A stretch of 64,000 nucleotides of DNA from Celerinatantimonas yamalensis (GTDB taxonomy: Bacteria > Pseudomonadota > Gammaproteobacteria > Enterobacterales > Celerinatantimonadaceae): assembly GCF_046054155.1 (NCBI RefSeq), contig NZ_JBEQCT010000009.1, forward strand, positions 62,001 to 126,000, written 5' to 3'. Below the pieces are notes generated by a model. That model was not told where the DNA came from and made no database searches. It was given only the letters and a program-made list of their open reading frames with translations. Positions 1-8,815 of the stretch are shown here, piece after piece. The number at the start of each line of letters is the position of its first letter. Position 1 is the first letter of the stretch. The position numbers and the translations under genes were made by a program.

Positions 1-729
1 TTAGCTGAAACTGTCGGGATGAATGTACTTTATTACGATATTGAACCCAAACTCTCGCTTGGGAATGCTCAGCAAGTACACACCATAAACGAACTTCTCA
101 GCCAAAGTGATGTGATCAGTTTACATGTTCCTGAAACACCACAAACCAAATTGATGTTCACAGCCAAAGAGATGTCAGCGATGAAAGAAGGCGCCATGCT
201 CATCAATGCATCGCGTGGTAGTGTGGTCGATATTGAGGCATTAGCGAGCTATCTGGATAGTGGTAAAATCGCGGGAGCTGCGATTGATGTTTACCCAACT
301 GAGCCTAAATCAAACAAAGAAGAATTTGTCTCACCACTGCGCGAATTTGATAATGTGTTACTCACGCCGCATATCGGAGGGAGCACTTTAGAAGCGCAAG
401 AAAACATCGGGACAGAGGTTGCATCAAAGCTGGTGAAATACTCCGATAATGGCTCAACACTCTCGGCGGTTAACTTCCCTGAAGTATCCTTGCCAGCCAA
501 TACGGATGGAGCAAGTCGATTACTACATATCCATCATAACCAGCCAGGGGTCATTACCAAAATCAACCAAATTTTTGCAGATGATGAATTCAACATCGCA
601 GCGCAATATCTGCAAACAGCCAATGGTATTGGCTATGTCGTGATTGATGTACAAACGACACATGGCCATGAAGCGTTAACGAAACTCAAAGCGATTGATG
701 GCACTATCCGTGCTCGCGTCTTGTATTAG
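1..729 (+). CDS. serA: D-3-phosphoglycerate dehydrogenase, C-terminal part (5' end outside window)
   Basis: SerA oxidises 3-phosphoglycerate to 3-phosphohydroxypyruvate with NAD+, the first committed step of serine synthesis in the cytosol. The frame is open from base 1, so the ATG at 19 is internal and the start lies left of the window; 242 residues are visible. They cover the end of the NAD-binding domain (INASRGSVVD), the catalytic-histidine segment LTPHIGGSTLEAQENIG, the linker KYSDNGSTLSAVNFPE and a C-terminal ACT domain (about the last 75 residues, HIHHNQPGVITKINQIF) that in E. coli binds serine for feedback inhibition. The protein ends in RARVLY, close to the E. coli C-terminus, so the 3' end is intact. 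It converges on the yggE-like gene. Confidence 0.97.
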   Translation, partial: LAETVGMNVLYYDIEPKLSLGNAQQVHTINELLSQSDVISLHVPETPQTKLMFTAKEMSAMKEGAMLINASRGSVVDIEALASYLDSGKIAGAAIDVYPTEPKSNKEEFVSPLREFDNVLLTPHIGGSTLEAQENIGTEVASKLVKYSDNGSTLSAVNFPEVSLPANTDGASRLLHIHHNQPGVITKINQIFADDEFNIAAQYLQTANGIGYVVIDVQTTHGHEALTKLKAIDGTIRARVLY

Positions 730-735
730 TCCTTT

Positions 736-766
736 ATGTAGCCATGGGATACTTTCATGGCTACAT
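736..766. terminator. Perfect hairpin between convergent serA and yggE-like genes
   Basis: An 11-bp perfect inverted repeat (ATGTAGCCATG, 9-nt loop, CATGGCTACAT) fills the 43-bp gap between the two converging stop codons. There is no T-tract on either side, so it is either a weak bidirectional terminator or a 3'-end stabilising hairpin. The structure is seen; the function is inferred from position. Confidence 0.45.
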
Positions 767-772
767 CATCTA

Positions 773-1450
773 TCAGTGCAGCGTAAAATGCACAAACACT
801 GAATCTTTAAGCGTTAACTGTTCACTGCGATAGCTATTACTGACCCCCATTAATTTGCTTTCACGGAGCATTATTAATGGTCGTGGATTAACACCGCTGT
901 ATTCGATAGAATCAATTGATGCGACTTTTTTACCTAATGCATTAGCAAACTGCGCTGCTAATTGCTGGGCGTTATGCAATGCTTTTAGACGAACTTTGCT
1001 AGCCAATTGTTTAGCATGACTATTCTGATAACGGATCTGTGCCATTGAATCAGCTCCGTGCTGAAAAGCGTTATCGAGAATCACACTCAATTGTGATAAA
1101 TCGACGATATCAATGCGCACCGGCCTGCTGGCCTTATAGCCTGTCAGCTGAGGAGCTTGATCAGGTTTAGATGCATAGATAGGTGACACTTGCAATTGCC
1201 CGCTGGTCAGCTTTAAGCCTTTAAATTGAGCACCCAAGGCCTGCTGGATCTTCTCTACGTTCTTATCAACCTGTTGCTTGGCACTAACAGCCGTGTCGCT
1301 TTGTGCCAATACCGTGAAAGTAACTTGCGCTTGATCAGGGAGTACTTGAATCTCAGCTTGTCCCGTTACTGTTAGCACCGTAGCCATAGCCCATGCGACG
1401 CTAGCCACCCAAATAATCAACACACTGATGACTTGCACGACACTCTTCAT
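773..1450 (-). CDS. yggE: SIMPL-domain (DUF541) periplasmic protein, YggE-like
   Basis: This is a 225-residue member of the SIMPL/DUF541 family; E. coli YggE is linked to lowering oxidative stress, with unknown biochemistry. Residues 1-23 form a signal peptide (lysine, a hydrophobic run, then AWAMA), so the mature protein should be periplasmic. The family pattern is visible: VTGQAEIQVLPDQAQVTFTV near the N-terminus, then the LTGYKASRPVRIDI segment and an alanine-rich helix with AQQLAAQFANALGKKV. A good ribosome site (AGGAG) precedes the ATG. Its place between serA and fbaA resembles the E. coli order, but argO and mscS, which lie nearby there, are missing here. The family is confident; the role is not. 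Confidence 0.85.
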   Translation of the reverse strand: MKSVVQVISVLIIWVASVAWAMATVLTVTGQAEIQVLPDQAQVTFTVLAQSDTAVSAKQQVDKNVEKIQQALGAQFKGLKLTSGQLQVSPIYASKPDQAPQLTGYKASRPVRIDIVDLSQLSVILDNAFQHGADSMAQIRYQNSHAKQLASKVRLKALHNAQQLAAQFANALGKKVASIDSIEYSGVNPRPLIMLRESKLMGVSNSYRSEQLTLKDSVFVHFTLH

Positions 1451-1586
1451 ATTCTCTCCTGATTAGTAACCCATTAAAGCAGCATCAATTCATCTTAGTA
1501 CTCATTACAGGTAATCGCCAGCCTACAAACTTATCTGGCAAAGGCTAAATGCATAATCAATGAACTGCAGTACAATCGCCAAAGAC

Positions 1587-1612
1587 AAAAAAACCGGCCG
1601 ATAGGCCGGTTT
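1587..1612 (-). terminator. Intrinsic terminator of the pgk-fbaA operon
   Basis: Read on the minus strand, a 9-bp stem AAACCGGCC/GGCCGGTTT with a 4-nt loop is followed by a seven-T run, 22 bases past the fbaA stop. It is a canonical Rho-independent terminator. Confidence 0.9.
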
Positions 1613-1634
1613 ATCAAACGCTACATTTAAGTGG

Positions 1635-2711
1635 TTAAAGCACGTCAATTGCATTCAAATCATTGAATGCTTTTTCTAAGCGCTTGATCATTGATTCTTC
1701 ACCTTTGCGTAACCAAACACGAGGATCATAGAATTTTTTGTTTGGCTGATCATCGCCTTTAGGGTTACCAATCTGGCCTTGCAGGTACGCTTCATTTTCT
1801 TTGTAGTAATTTAAGATACCTTCCCAAGTTGCCCATTGAGTATCAGTATCGATGTTCATTTTGATCACGCCATAGCCGATTGCTTCACGAATCTCTTCTA
1901 AAGAAGAACCTGAACCACCATGGAAAACAAAGTTTAGTGAATTTTCTGGCAAGTTGTGTTTTTCAGATACGTGTTTTTGTGAATCACGTAGAATGGTTGG
2001 CGTCAAAACGACGTTACCTGGTTTATACACGCCATGTACGTTACCAAATGAAGCTGCGATGGTAAAACGTGGGCTAACTGCATTGAGTTTTTCGTAGGCA
2101 TAAGCTACATCTTCAGGCTGAGTATACAATGATGATGCATCCATATGGCTGTTATCAACACCATCTTCTTCACCACCCGTACAACCCAATTCGATTTCCA
2201 GCGTCATATCCATCTTAGCCATACGCGCTAAATATTTGGCACTGATCTCAATATTTTCTTCTAAAGGCTCTTCAGAAAGATCAAGCATATGAGAGCTAAA
2301 TAATGGCTTACCTGTTTGCGCAAAGTATTCTTCGCCGGCATCTAACAGACCATCAATCCAAGGTAGTAATTTTTTCGCTGCATGGTCAGTGTGCAAAATA
2401 ACAGGAACACCATAATGTTCTGCCATGTTGTGAACATGTTTCGCGCCACTAATTGCACCCAAAATCTGTGGTTGTTGCCCTTCTAATTTAACACCTTTAC
2501 CAGCAAAAAAAGCAGCGCCACCGTTAGAGAACTGAATAATAACAGGTGATTTTACTTTAGCAGCAGCTTCAAGCACGGCATTGACTGAGTTAGTATTAAC
2601 ACAGTTGACTGCTGGCAGTGCGAAATGGTTTTCTTTGGCAATTTTGAATACTTTTTGTACGTCATCACCAGTGATAACACCCGGTTTGACCACATCAAAA
2701 ATCTTAGACAT
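1635..2711 (-). CDS. fbaA: Class II fructose-bisphosphate aldolase
   Basis: FbaA splits fructose-1,6-bisphosphate into dihydroxyacetone phosphate and glyceraldehyde-3-phosphate in glycolysis and runs in reverse in gluconeogenesis. At 358 residues it matches E. coli FbaA (359) from end to end (MSKIFD to LNAIDVL). The zinc and catalytic segment VILHTDH carries Asp109 and His110, and further family blocks LEIELGCTGGEEDG, ASFGNVHGVYKPG (zinc histidine) and NFVFHGGSGS are intact. It lies 107 bases after pgk on the same strand, with a GC-rich hairpin between them, and ends at a strong terminator, so it is the distal gene of a pgk-fbaA operon. Confidence 0.98.
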   Translation of the reverse strand: MSKIFDVVKPGVITGDDVQKVFKIAKENHFALPAVNCVNTNSVNAVLEAAAKVKSPVIIQFSNGGAAFFAGKGVKLEGQQPQILGAISGAKHVHNMAEHYGVPVILHTDHAAKKLLPWIDGLLDAGEEYFAQTGKPLFSSHMLDLSEEPLEENIEISAKYLARMAKMDMTLEIELGCTGGEEDGVDNSHMDASSLYTQPEDVAYAYEKLNAVSPRFTIAASFGNVHGVYKPGNVVLTPTILRDSQKHVSEKHNLPENSLNFVFHGGSGSSLEEIREAIGYGVIKMNIDTDTQWATWEGILNYYKENEAYLQGQIGNPKGDDQPNKKFYDPRVWLRKGEESMIKRLEKAFNDLNAIDVL

Positions 2712-2788
2712 AGCTAGGCTTCCCGTCTCATCTCTTTAAAAAATATAAATTAATTGTAACAAAATAAATTAGCCATTGCTGGCTATTA

Positions 2789-2807
2789 GCGCGCTCGAAG
2801 AGCGCGC
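2789..2807 (-). other. GC-rich hairpin in the pgk-fbaA spacer
   Basis: GCGCGCTC, a 3-nt loop and GAGCGCGC form an 8-bp stem just downstream of the pgk stop. No T-tract follows on the minus strand, so it looks like a processing or stability element or partial attenuator that could set the pgk:fbaA ratio. The structure is seen; the role is inferred. Confidence 0.5.
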
Positions 2808-2818
2808 CAATCACTCGG

Positions 2819-3982
2819 TTAACCTTTGGCTCTTGCTTCTAACATTGCAACCGCTGGTAATTCCTTGCCTTCCACAAACTCCAAGAAAGCGCCGCCGCCA
2901 GTTGAAATATAAGAAACTTTATCTTTAATACCGAATTTATCAATAGCAGCCAGTGTATCACCCCCACCAGCAATTGAGAAAGCATCACTTTGTGCAATCG
3001 CTTGCGCAATAACTTTGGTGCCTTCAGCAAATTGATCGAATTCAAACACACCGACAGGGCCATTCCACAAAATCGTTTTGGCACTTTTTAAAATTTCAGC
3101 CAGCTTCGCTGATGAATCAGGACCTAAGTCAAAGATCATATCGTCATCAACTACATCCGCTACCGATTTCGTTGTAGCAACGGCCGTTTCAGAAAACTCT
3201 TTACCAACGACCACATCCGTTGCAACAGGGATAGAGGCACTGCTCATCAATGCTTTAGCAGTGTCAACTAAATCGGCTTCATACAGTGATTTACCTACAT
3301 TGCCACCTGCTGCTGCAATAAAGGTATTCGCAATCCCACCCCCGACAACAAGCTGGTCGGCAATTTTGGATAATGATTCTAAAACGGTCAATTTAGTCGA
3401 TACTTTTGAACCACCAACAATGGCAACCATTGGCCGTGCAGGATGATCCATCGCTTTACCTAAAGCATCTAATTCAGCAGCCAGCAGCGGACCTGCACAG
3501 GCAACATCAGCAAACTGACCCACACCATGGGTAGACGCCTGCGCACGATGAGCGGTACCAAATGCGTCCATGACATACACATCACATAATGCAGCCATTT
3601 TTTTGGCTAATGCTTCGTCATTTTTCTTTTCGCCTTTGTTAAAGCGAACGTTTTCTAACACAACCACTTCACCGGCATTCACCTCAATCCCATCTAGATA
3701 GTCTTTTGCCAGACGAACAGGAACATCAAGAACGTCATTGAGGTAATTAACAATGGGTTGCAAAGAGAATTCTTCGTTATATTCACCTTCAGTTGGACGA
3801 CCAAGGTGTGAAGTAATCATCAATTTTGCACCTTTTTCAAGGGCTAGTTTGATGGTTGGAATTGATGCAAGAATACGCGCATCTGAAGTGACTTTACCAT
3901 CTTTAACTGGAACGTTCAGATCTTCACGAACCAGAACTCGTTTACCATTTAGATCCAGATCAGTCATTTTGATAATTGCCAT
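2819..3982 (-). CDS. pgk: Phosphoglycerate kinase
   Basis: Pgk transfers the acyl phosphate of 1,3-bisphosphoglycerate to ADP, giving ATP and 3-phosphoglycerate, which is the substrate of the nearby SerA. The length of 387 residues equals E. coli Pgk. The N-terminal substrate-binding block (RVLVREDLNVP, about 19-29), the HLGRP block (about 59-63) and the nucleotide-binding end (AGGGDTLAAI and STGGGAFLEF) are all present. A good ribosome site (AAAGAGGA) precedes the ATG at 3982. It is the first gene of a pgk-fbaA operon. In many relatives epd precedes it; here upstream DNA up to tkt has no gene. Confidence 0.98.
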   Translation of the reverse strand: MAIIKMTDLDLNGKRVLVREDLNVPVKDGKVTSDARILASIPTIKLALEKGAKLMITSHLGRPTEGEYNEEFSLQPIVNYLNDVLDVPVRLAKDYLDGIEVNAGEVVVLENVRFNKGEKKNDEALAKKMAALCDVYVMDAFGTAHRAQASTHGVGQFADVACAGPLLAAELDALGKAMDHPARPMVAIVGGSKVSTKLTVLESLSKIADQLVVGGGIANTFIAAAGGNVGKSLYEADLVDTAKALMSSASIPVATDVVVGKEFSETAVATTKSVADVVDDDMIFDLGPDSSAKLAEILKSAKTILWNGPVGVFEFDQFAEGTKVIAQAIAQSDAFSIAGGGDTLAAIDKFGIKDKVSYISTGGGAFLEFVEGKELPAVAMLEARAKG

Positions 3983-4499
3983 TATCAGTCCTCTTTATGT
4001 TTAAAAGTAAACCGCTCAGCTCACTTACTTAAGCTGCAAGTAGCTGCTTTAATTTATACCATCCGATAGAGTTTAATATGTCATCTAATTAATGTCGCAT
4101 TTTAGCGCCAAAGACACCGTCACCAACTCCACTCTATTGTGATCAATCCCGCCTTTAACTAATGTACCGCGATTGCGCCCCAATAAGGCTTGATTTACAT
4201 CAGAAACTGTAACTTTTTTACATTATCCAACACATATTTCGCTTAAATGACTACTGAGCACCTAACAACATGTGGGTCAATCGGTGTTCGCATTCGGCTC
4301 ATTTAGCCGCATCGACTCAACTCATAACGCGATGATAGATCGTCTCAGCATTTGGCTCAAATGAATCTCAAGCACGATAACCAATTTTATTTATTTTCCC
4401 GCATCAAGCGATCATTTGTAGTAATACTACCACATTTTCTTCAGCAGACGTGAAATACCACGGTCGTTTACAGCCGACTAAATGCTTTATAATCGTCAG
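3983..4499. other. Non-coding stretch between tkt and pgk (epd absent)
   Basis: No credible coding sequence is seen in about 520 bases. It holds the pgk promoter region and, at 4190-4203, an FNR-like element TTGAT-TTAC-ATCAG (9 of 10 consensus positions), roughly 140 bases upstream of the proposed pgk start site, so any control is uncertain. In many gammaproteobacteria epd (erythrose-4-phosphate dehydrogenase, pyridoxal-phosphate synthesis) sits here; no remnant is recognisable. Confidence 0.5.
4053..4061 (-). promoter_or_regulatory. Candidate extended -10 promoter for pgk-fbaA
   Basis: On the minus strand TGG-TATAAA matches the extended -10 pattern TGn-TATAAT with one mismatch. It would start transcription about 65 bases before pgk. 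No convincing -35 is visible, as is usual for extended -10 promoters. Sequence match only. Confidence 0.35.
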
Positions 4500-4532
4500 A
4501 AAAAAACCCGATGAAATAATTCATCGGGTTTT
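4500..4532 (-). terminator. Intrinsic terminator of tkt
   Basis: A 13-bp perfect stem (AAAACCCGATGAA/TTCATCGGGTTTT, 4-nt loop) ends, on the minus strand, in a run of T residues, 27 bases past the tkt stop. This is a canonical Rho-independent terminator. Confidence 0.92.
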
Positions 4533-4558
4533 AAAGTTCAAATCAACGAGTGGAACAA

Positions 4559-6553
4559 TTAACTCAACGCATTCGCTTGGTTCACTACATTCTCAACAGT
4601 AAAGCCAAATTCTTCGAACAGTTGTTCTGCTGGCGCTGACTCACCAAAGGTTGTCATGCCAACAACGACACCGTCAAAACCAACATACTTATACCAAAAA
4701 TCGGCAATACCCGCTTCAATGGCAACACGTTTACGCACCGCAAACGGCAGCACCGCTTCACGATAAGCTGCATCTTGCTTATCAAATAACTCTGTACATG
4801 GCATAGAAACGACGCGAACAGCACGACCTTGCTCAGTGAGTATATTTGCCGCTGCAACTGCCAGCTCCACTTCAGAACCTGTTGCAATCAATATAAGCTC
4901 AGGGACACCTTGGCAATCTTTGAGCACATATCCACCACAGGCTACATTGTGCAATTGCGTTGCATCACGATCCTGCGGGGCTAAACCTTGTCGCGAGAAA
5001 ATCAGTGCACTTGGGCCATCATTGCGCTCAATAGCACTTCGCCAAGCAACGGCCGATTCAACCGTGTCACACGGACGCCATGTTTGCATATTAGGTGTTA
5101 AGCGCAGTATCGATGTTTGTTCAACGGCTTGGTGAGTTGGGCCATCTTCGCCTAAACCAATGGAGTCATGGGTATAGACAAAAATCGACTTCGCTTTCAT
5201 CAACGCCGCCATACGCACTGCATTACGGGCATATTCCATGAACATTAGGAAAGTTGCGCCATAAGGGACTAAACCACCGTGTACAGCCAACCCATTCATT
5301 ATCGCTGACATACCAAATTCACGCACGCCATAATGCATATAGTTACCTGACGCATCATCATGGGTGATGGCTTGAGAACCAGACCAAATCGTCAAATTAG
5401 ACGGCGCTAAGTCAGCAGAACCACCGAGCAGTTCAGGTAATTTGGGACCAAACACATTTAATACCATTTGCGAGGACTTACGGGTGGCAACTTTCTCTTG
5501 AGAGTGCTGCAATTGGGCGATGTAATGATCAGCAAATTCAGTCCAATCAGCCGGCAGTTCGCCTTTTATACGGCGTGTATATTCAGCTGCTAGCTCTGGA
5601 TATTGAGCTTGATAATCGGCGAATAGCTGGTTCCACTGTGCTTGTGATTGAGTCCCTTTTTCTTTGGCATCCCACTGCGCATAAATGTCATCAGGAATTT
5701 CAAATGGTGGATAATTCCAACCCAACTGTTTACGCGTCGCAGCAATTTCATCATCCCCTAAAGGCGCGCCATGAGCCTCATGAGACCCAGCTTTATGCGG
5801 CGAGCCAAAACCAATCACTGTTTTCATACAGATCAACGTCGGTTTATTTTGTTCACTGCGAGCTGCATCGATAGCGTTGGCAATCGCGTCGCTGTCATGG
5901 CCATCAACATCAGCAATGACATGCCAGCCATAGGCTTCAAAACGTTTCACTGTATCGTCAGTAAACCACCCTTTAACATCACCATCAATAGAGATGCCGT
6001 TATCATCATAAAACGCGATGAGTTTGCCAAGCCCAAGAGTACCAGCGAGCGAACAGCTTTCATGTGAGATGCCTTCCATCATGCAGCCATCGCCTAAAAA
6101 GCAATAGGTATAATGATCAACAACTGGAAAATGTTCACGGTTAAACTGAGCCGCCAAGGTCTTCTCAGCAAGCGCCATACCAACTGCATTACTAATCCCT
6201 TGGCCAAGTGGGCCGGTGGTCGTTTCTACACCTGCGGTGTATCCATATTCAGGATGGCCGGGCGTTTTAGAATGCAATTGACGAAACTGTTTGAGCTCTT
6301 CAATAGGTAAATCATAACCACTTAGATGCAGTAGAGAATACAGTAGCATCGAACCATGGCCGTTGGATAACACAAACCGATCACGATCGGCCCATTTTGG
6401 ATCACTCGGATTATGCTTAAGGTAATCACGCCATAGGACTTCGGCAATATCAGCCATCCCCATGGGGGCCCCTGGGTGACCAGATTTGGCTTTTTGGACC
6501 GCGTCCATACTCAAAGCTCGAATTGCATTTGCAAGCTGTCTACGGGAAGACAT
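4559..6553 (-). CDS. tkt: Transketolase
   Basis: Transketolase moves two-carbon ketol units between sugar phosphates in the non-oxidative pentose phosphate pathway, using thiamine diphosphate and Mg2+. The protein has 664 residues, against 663 for E. coli TktA. Landmarks include the invariant His26 (KSGHPGAPMG), the thiamine-diphosphate motif starting GDGCMMEG (about 154-161), the YTHDSIGLGEDGPTHQ loop with the substrate-site histidine, and GREFGM-like VREFGMSAIMNG. A strong ribosome site (CAGGAGA) precedes the ATG. It is monocistronic, with its own promoter candidate and terminator. tktA and tktB cannot be told apart, so the generic symbol is used. Confidence 0.97.
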   Translation of the reverse strand: MSSRRQLANAIRALSMDAVQKAKSGHPGAPMGMADIAEVLWRDYLKHNPSDPKWADRDRFVLSNGHGSMLLYSLLHLSGYDLPIEELKQFRQLHSKTPGHPEYGYTAGVETTTGPLGQGISNAVGMALAEKTLAAQFNREHFPVVDHYTYCFLGDGCMMEGISHESCSLAGTLGLGKLIAFYDDNGISIDGDVKGWFTDDTVKRFEAYGWHVIADVDGHDSDAIANAIDAARSEQNKPTLICMKTVIGFGSPHKAGSHEAHGAPLGDDEIAATRKQLGWNYPPFEIPDDIYAQWDAKEKGTQSQAQWNQLFADYQAQYPELAAEYTRRIKGELPADWTEFADHYIAQLQHSQEKVATRKSSQMVLNVFGPKLPELLGGSADLAPSNLTIWSGSQAITHDDASGNYMHYGVREFGMSAIMNGLAVHGGLVPYGATFLMFMEYARNAVRMAALMKAKSIFVYTHDSIGLGEDGPTHQAVEQTSILRLTPNMQTWRPCDTVESAVAWRSAIERNDGPSALIFSRQGLAPQDRDATQLHNVACGGYVLKDCQGVPELILIATGSEVELAVAAANILTEQGRAVRVVSMPCTELFDKQDAAYREAVLPFAVRKRVAIEAGIADFWYKYVGFDGVVVGMTTFGESAPAEQLFEEFGFTVENVVNQANALS

Positions 6554-6581
6554 TGGTTTCTCCTGATGATTTGCTTATAAG

Positions 6582-6610
6582 AATAAAACTCAGAATGAGT
6601 CCATTGTCAC
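6582..6610 (-). promoter_or_regulatory. Candidate sigma-70 promoter of tkt
   Basis: Minus-strand GTGACA (-35-like, 4/6), exactly 17 bases, then TTTATT (-10-like, 4/6), about 30 bases upstream of the tkt start codon. This is a motif match only. Confidence 0.4.
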
Positions 6611-7291
6611 AAACTAGCTCCAGTGACTCAATATTTATATCAGGAAAATGCTTTGTCGGTAGCAAAATCGTCCAGTTAGCGAAACTTTGCAAGTATCTGG
6701 CGGATTTAGCTATTACACTACGCTGCTGCTTGTACTCTGTTCAATGCAAAATGGTCAAGCGACCAGGATGATACAAGTCCAATATCGTACATGTTTTTTT
6801 ATTAAGTGCTCAGATAATAGTGATCGCTGAAATATTTCATCGGCAATCTATTTATATCCCCACATATTACGTGATATTGCTTGTTTCCTAACCAGGTTGT
6901 TTGTATCCTTATACGCGCTGACGGCAGTCAGAAAGCTGAATGTATGTGTTGCCAAAACAATCGCTGGTTCACTCGGAAATTACCTTAAAAATCATCTATA
7001 AAGTTTGTGTATTCTAGGTTCTTTGTCTGCTTGGTAGGCGTTATAGAACGGTCTTTTGACCGGACATAAGTCATCCTGTAACCCAACTACACCAGTCAAT
7101 CTGACGATCTGATAGAAAAGATAGTTAGCCTATACCTACATACACAGATCTTTAGTTAGCCCGCGATAAAACATGACAAAGACCACAGATTCCTTGATGT
7201 TTGTCATAGCATAAAAGTACAGCTTCCATAAGCTAGTCGCCACAACACAATTGTTGATCTATCTCACAAATTAACTTTAGGTTCAGGCCAG
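6611..7291. other. Non-coding spacer between divergent tkt and clcA
   Basis: No gene is supported in about 680 bases. Two small inverted repeats stand out: CGGTC-TTTT-GACCG at 7049-7062, and ATGACAAA/TTTGTCAT at 7173-7180 and 7200-7207 (19-nt spacer), the latter about 90 bases before clcA and a possible operator. A half-conserved CRP-like site (GTTGA-N6-TCACA, 7253-7268) lies just before the clcA start. None can be confirmed by eye. Confidence 0.45.
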
Positions 7292-8722
7292 ATGCCCAAA
7301 TCTCCAAACTTTCGTTTCTTTCAAGGAGGCATCCTTAAACATCGGGTGACTCCAAAGATTTTTACAACCCAATCAGACTATATGGTCTTGCTCGGATTAT
7401 CGGCAATCGTCGGTTCTATCTCCGGCTTAATTGTCGCCCTGTTTGAAAAGACCATTAATGTGGTGGCCGATTATCGAATACACCTATTTGATCAATTGCA
7501 TTGGCCAGTATTCATTACGGCCATTTTAATTATTTTAAGCGGTGCGGCAATCGCGGCTCTAGGGTTTTGGCTCACGGCACGGTTTGCTCCCGAAGTATCT
7601 GGCAGTGGTATCCCCCACATCGAAGGGGCATTAGATGGACTACATGATATCCGTTGGTGGCGAGTGTTGCCGATTAAGTTTATCGCTGGTGCCTGCACCT
7701 TAAGTTCTGGGATGGTACTGGGACGCGAAGGCCCATCCGTACAGATTGGCGGGGCTGTTGGTCGGATGTGCGCTGGCGCGGCAAAACGCTATCAACATGC
7801 AACTCACATATTAACGGCGGCGGGTGCAGCTGCAGGGCTGGCCGCTGCGTTTAATGCGCCACTTGCGGGGATATTGTTTATCATCGAAGAGATGCGTCCT
7901 CAGTTTCGCTATAACATCACCTCGTTTAAATGTGTCACGCTCGCGACGCTAATGGCAACGATTGTGCTGCGCTATTTCCATGGTCAACAAGCGATCATGG
8001 ATATTCCAAGCTTTAAAGTGCCGCCGCTAGAATCACTGTGGCTATTTTTGCTGCTCGGTATTATTTTTGGGGTGGTGGGGATCAAGTTTAACGACGCCGT
8101 ACTCCATTTAACTGGCTATTTTAAACGTTATCACCGTAATCGGTTACTCCGGATGACCATGACCGGCGCATTATTTGGCGGTATATTTGCTTTTTTCCAA
8201 CTGTATTATCCCTCTTTAGCGATGGGTGGCATTATCCATATCACTCAATTTGTTCGTGAACCAATGGGGTTGTGGTTATTAATCTTTTTATTCGTTTTAC
8301 GACTGGTTGCCACATTAGGCTGTTTCTCATCTGGCGCACCAGGCGGCGTGTTTGCGCCTATGCTCACTTTAGGCACGTTGCTAGGACTTGCTTACGGTAC
8401 CATCGCCGCTCACCTCTTTCCTGGGCTGGTTGCTGAACCTGGTATCTATGCAGTGGCTGGAATGGGGGCCCTTTTTGCGGCAACCGTGCGTGCTCCTGTT
8501 ACTGGGATCATCCTGGTGGTGGAAATGACCGACAACTATCAGTTGATATTGCCACTATTAATGACCTGTTTAGGGGCGACCTTTATTGCGCAGGCTCTAG
8601 GCGGCAGTCCACTTTATTCAGCATTGTTAAAACAATCGCTGCTCAATAAAGAAAACCGTCAACCAGCAGCCAAAGATATGGTTAAACCTGCGGCCAGTTC
8701 AACAGCAACAAAAATTGAGTGA
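7292..8722 (+). CDS. clcA: ClC-type H+/Cl- antiporter
   Basis: An inner-membrane ClC transporter that exchanges chloride for protons; E. coli ClcA supports extreme-acid resistance. It has 476 residues (E. coli 473) and many membrane helices. The selectivity motifs are complete: GSGIP (104-108), GREGP (144-148) with gating Glu146, and GGVFAPM near residue 350. The internal proton glutamate is present (Glu200 in FIIEEMRPQ), and the chloride-coordinating tyrosine occurs in GSPLYSALL, so this should be a coupled antiporter rather than a channel. The ATG at 7292 has only a weak ribosome site; the strong AAGGAGG at 7323 lies inside the frame without a well-placed start. metK follows at once. Confidence 0.95.
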   Translation: MPKSPNFRFFQGGILKHRVTPKIFTTQSDYMVLLGLSAIVGSISGLIVALFEKTINVVADYRIHLFDQLHWPVFITAILIILSGAAIAALGFWLTARFAPEVSGSGIPHIEGALDGLHDIRWWRVLPIKFIAGACTLSSGMVLGREGPSVQIGGAVGRMCAGAAKRYQHATHILTAAGAAAGLAAAFNAPLAGILFIIEEMRPQFRYNITSFKCVTLATLMATIVLRYFHGQQAIMDIPSFKVPPLESLWLFLLLGIIFGVVGIKFNDAVLHLTGYFKRYHRNRLLRMTMTGALFGGIFAFFQLYYPSLAMGGIIHITQFVREPMGLWLLIFLFVLRLVATLGCFSSGAPGGVFAPMLTLGTLLGLAYGTIAAHLFPGLVAEPGIYAVAGMGALFAATVRAPVTGIILVVEMTDNYQLILPLLMTCLGATFIAQALGGSPLYSALLKQSLLNKENRQPAAKDMVKPAASSTATKIE

Positions 8723-8733
8723 CAAAATAAACA

Positions 8734-8786
8734 CTGGAAAATTTCTCAAACTCAATTAGAATAGACGTCCAGATGGTCATACATCC
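8734..8786 (+). promoter_or_regulatory. metK promoter with tandem MetJ-like boxes
   Basis: MetJ binds tandem 8-mers resembling AGACGTCT. Here three contiguous 8-mers run from 8763 to 8786: AGACGTCC (7/8), AGATGGTC (4/8) and ATACATCC (5/8). A -10-like TAGAAT (8757-8762) directly precedes them, with a weak -35-like CTGGAA (8734-8739) 17 bases upstream. Methionine or SAM repression of metK by MetJ is known in gammaproteobacteria; the boxes here are assigned by eye. Confidence 0.55.
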
Positions 8787-8815
8787 ATTATTACTGGTTG
8801 ATAAGAGAGTTTTCC

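Noticed and set aside
7253..7268. CRP-like site before clcA
   Set aside because: Only the right half matches well; left half 3/5, so kept as a remark only.
8798..8815. In-frame TTG start for metK
   Set aside because: Adds six residues absent from the family; the ATG at 8816 has the ribosome site and the conserved MAxHLFTSES start.
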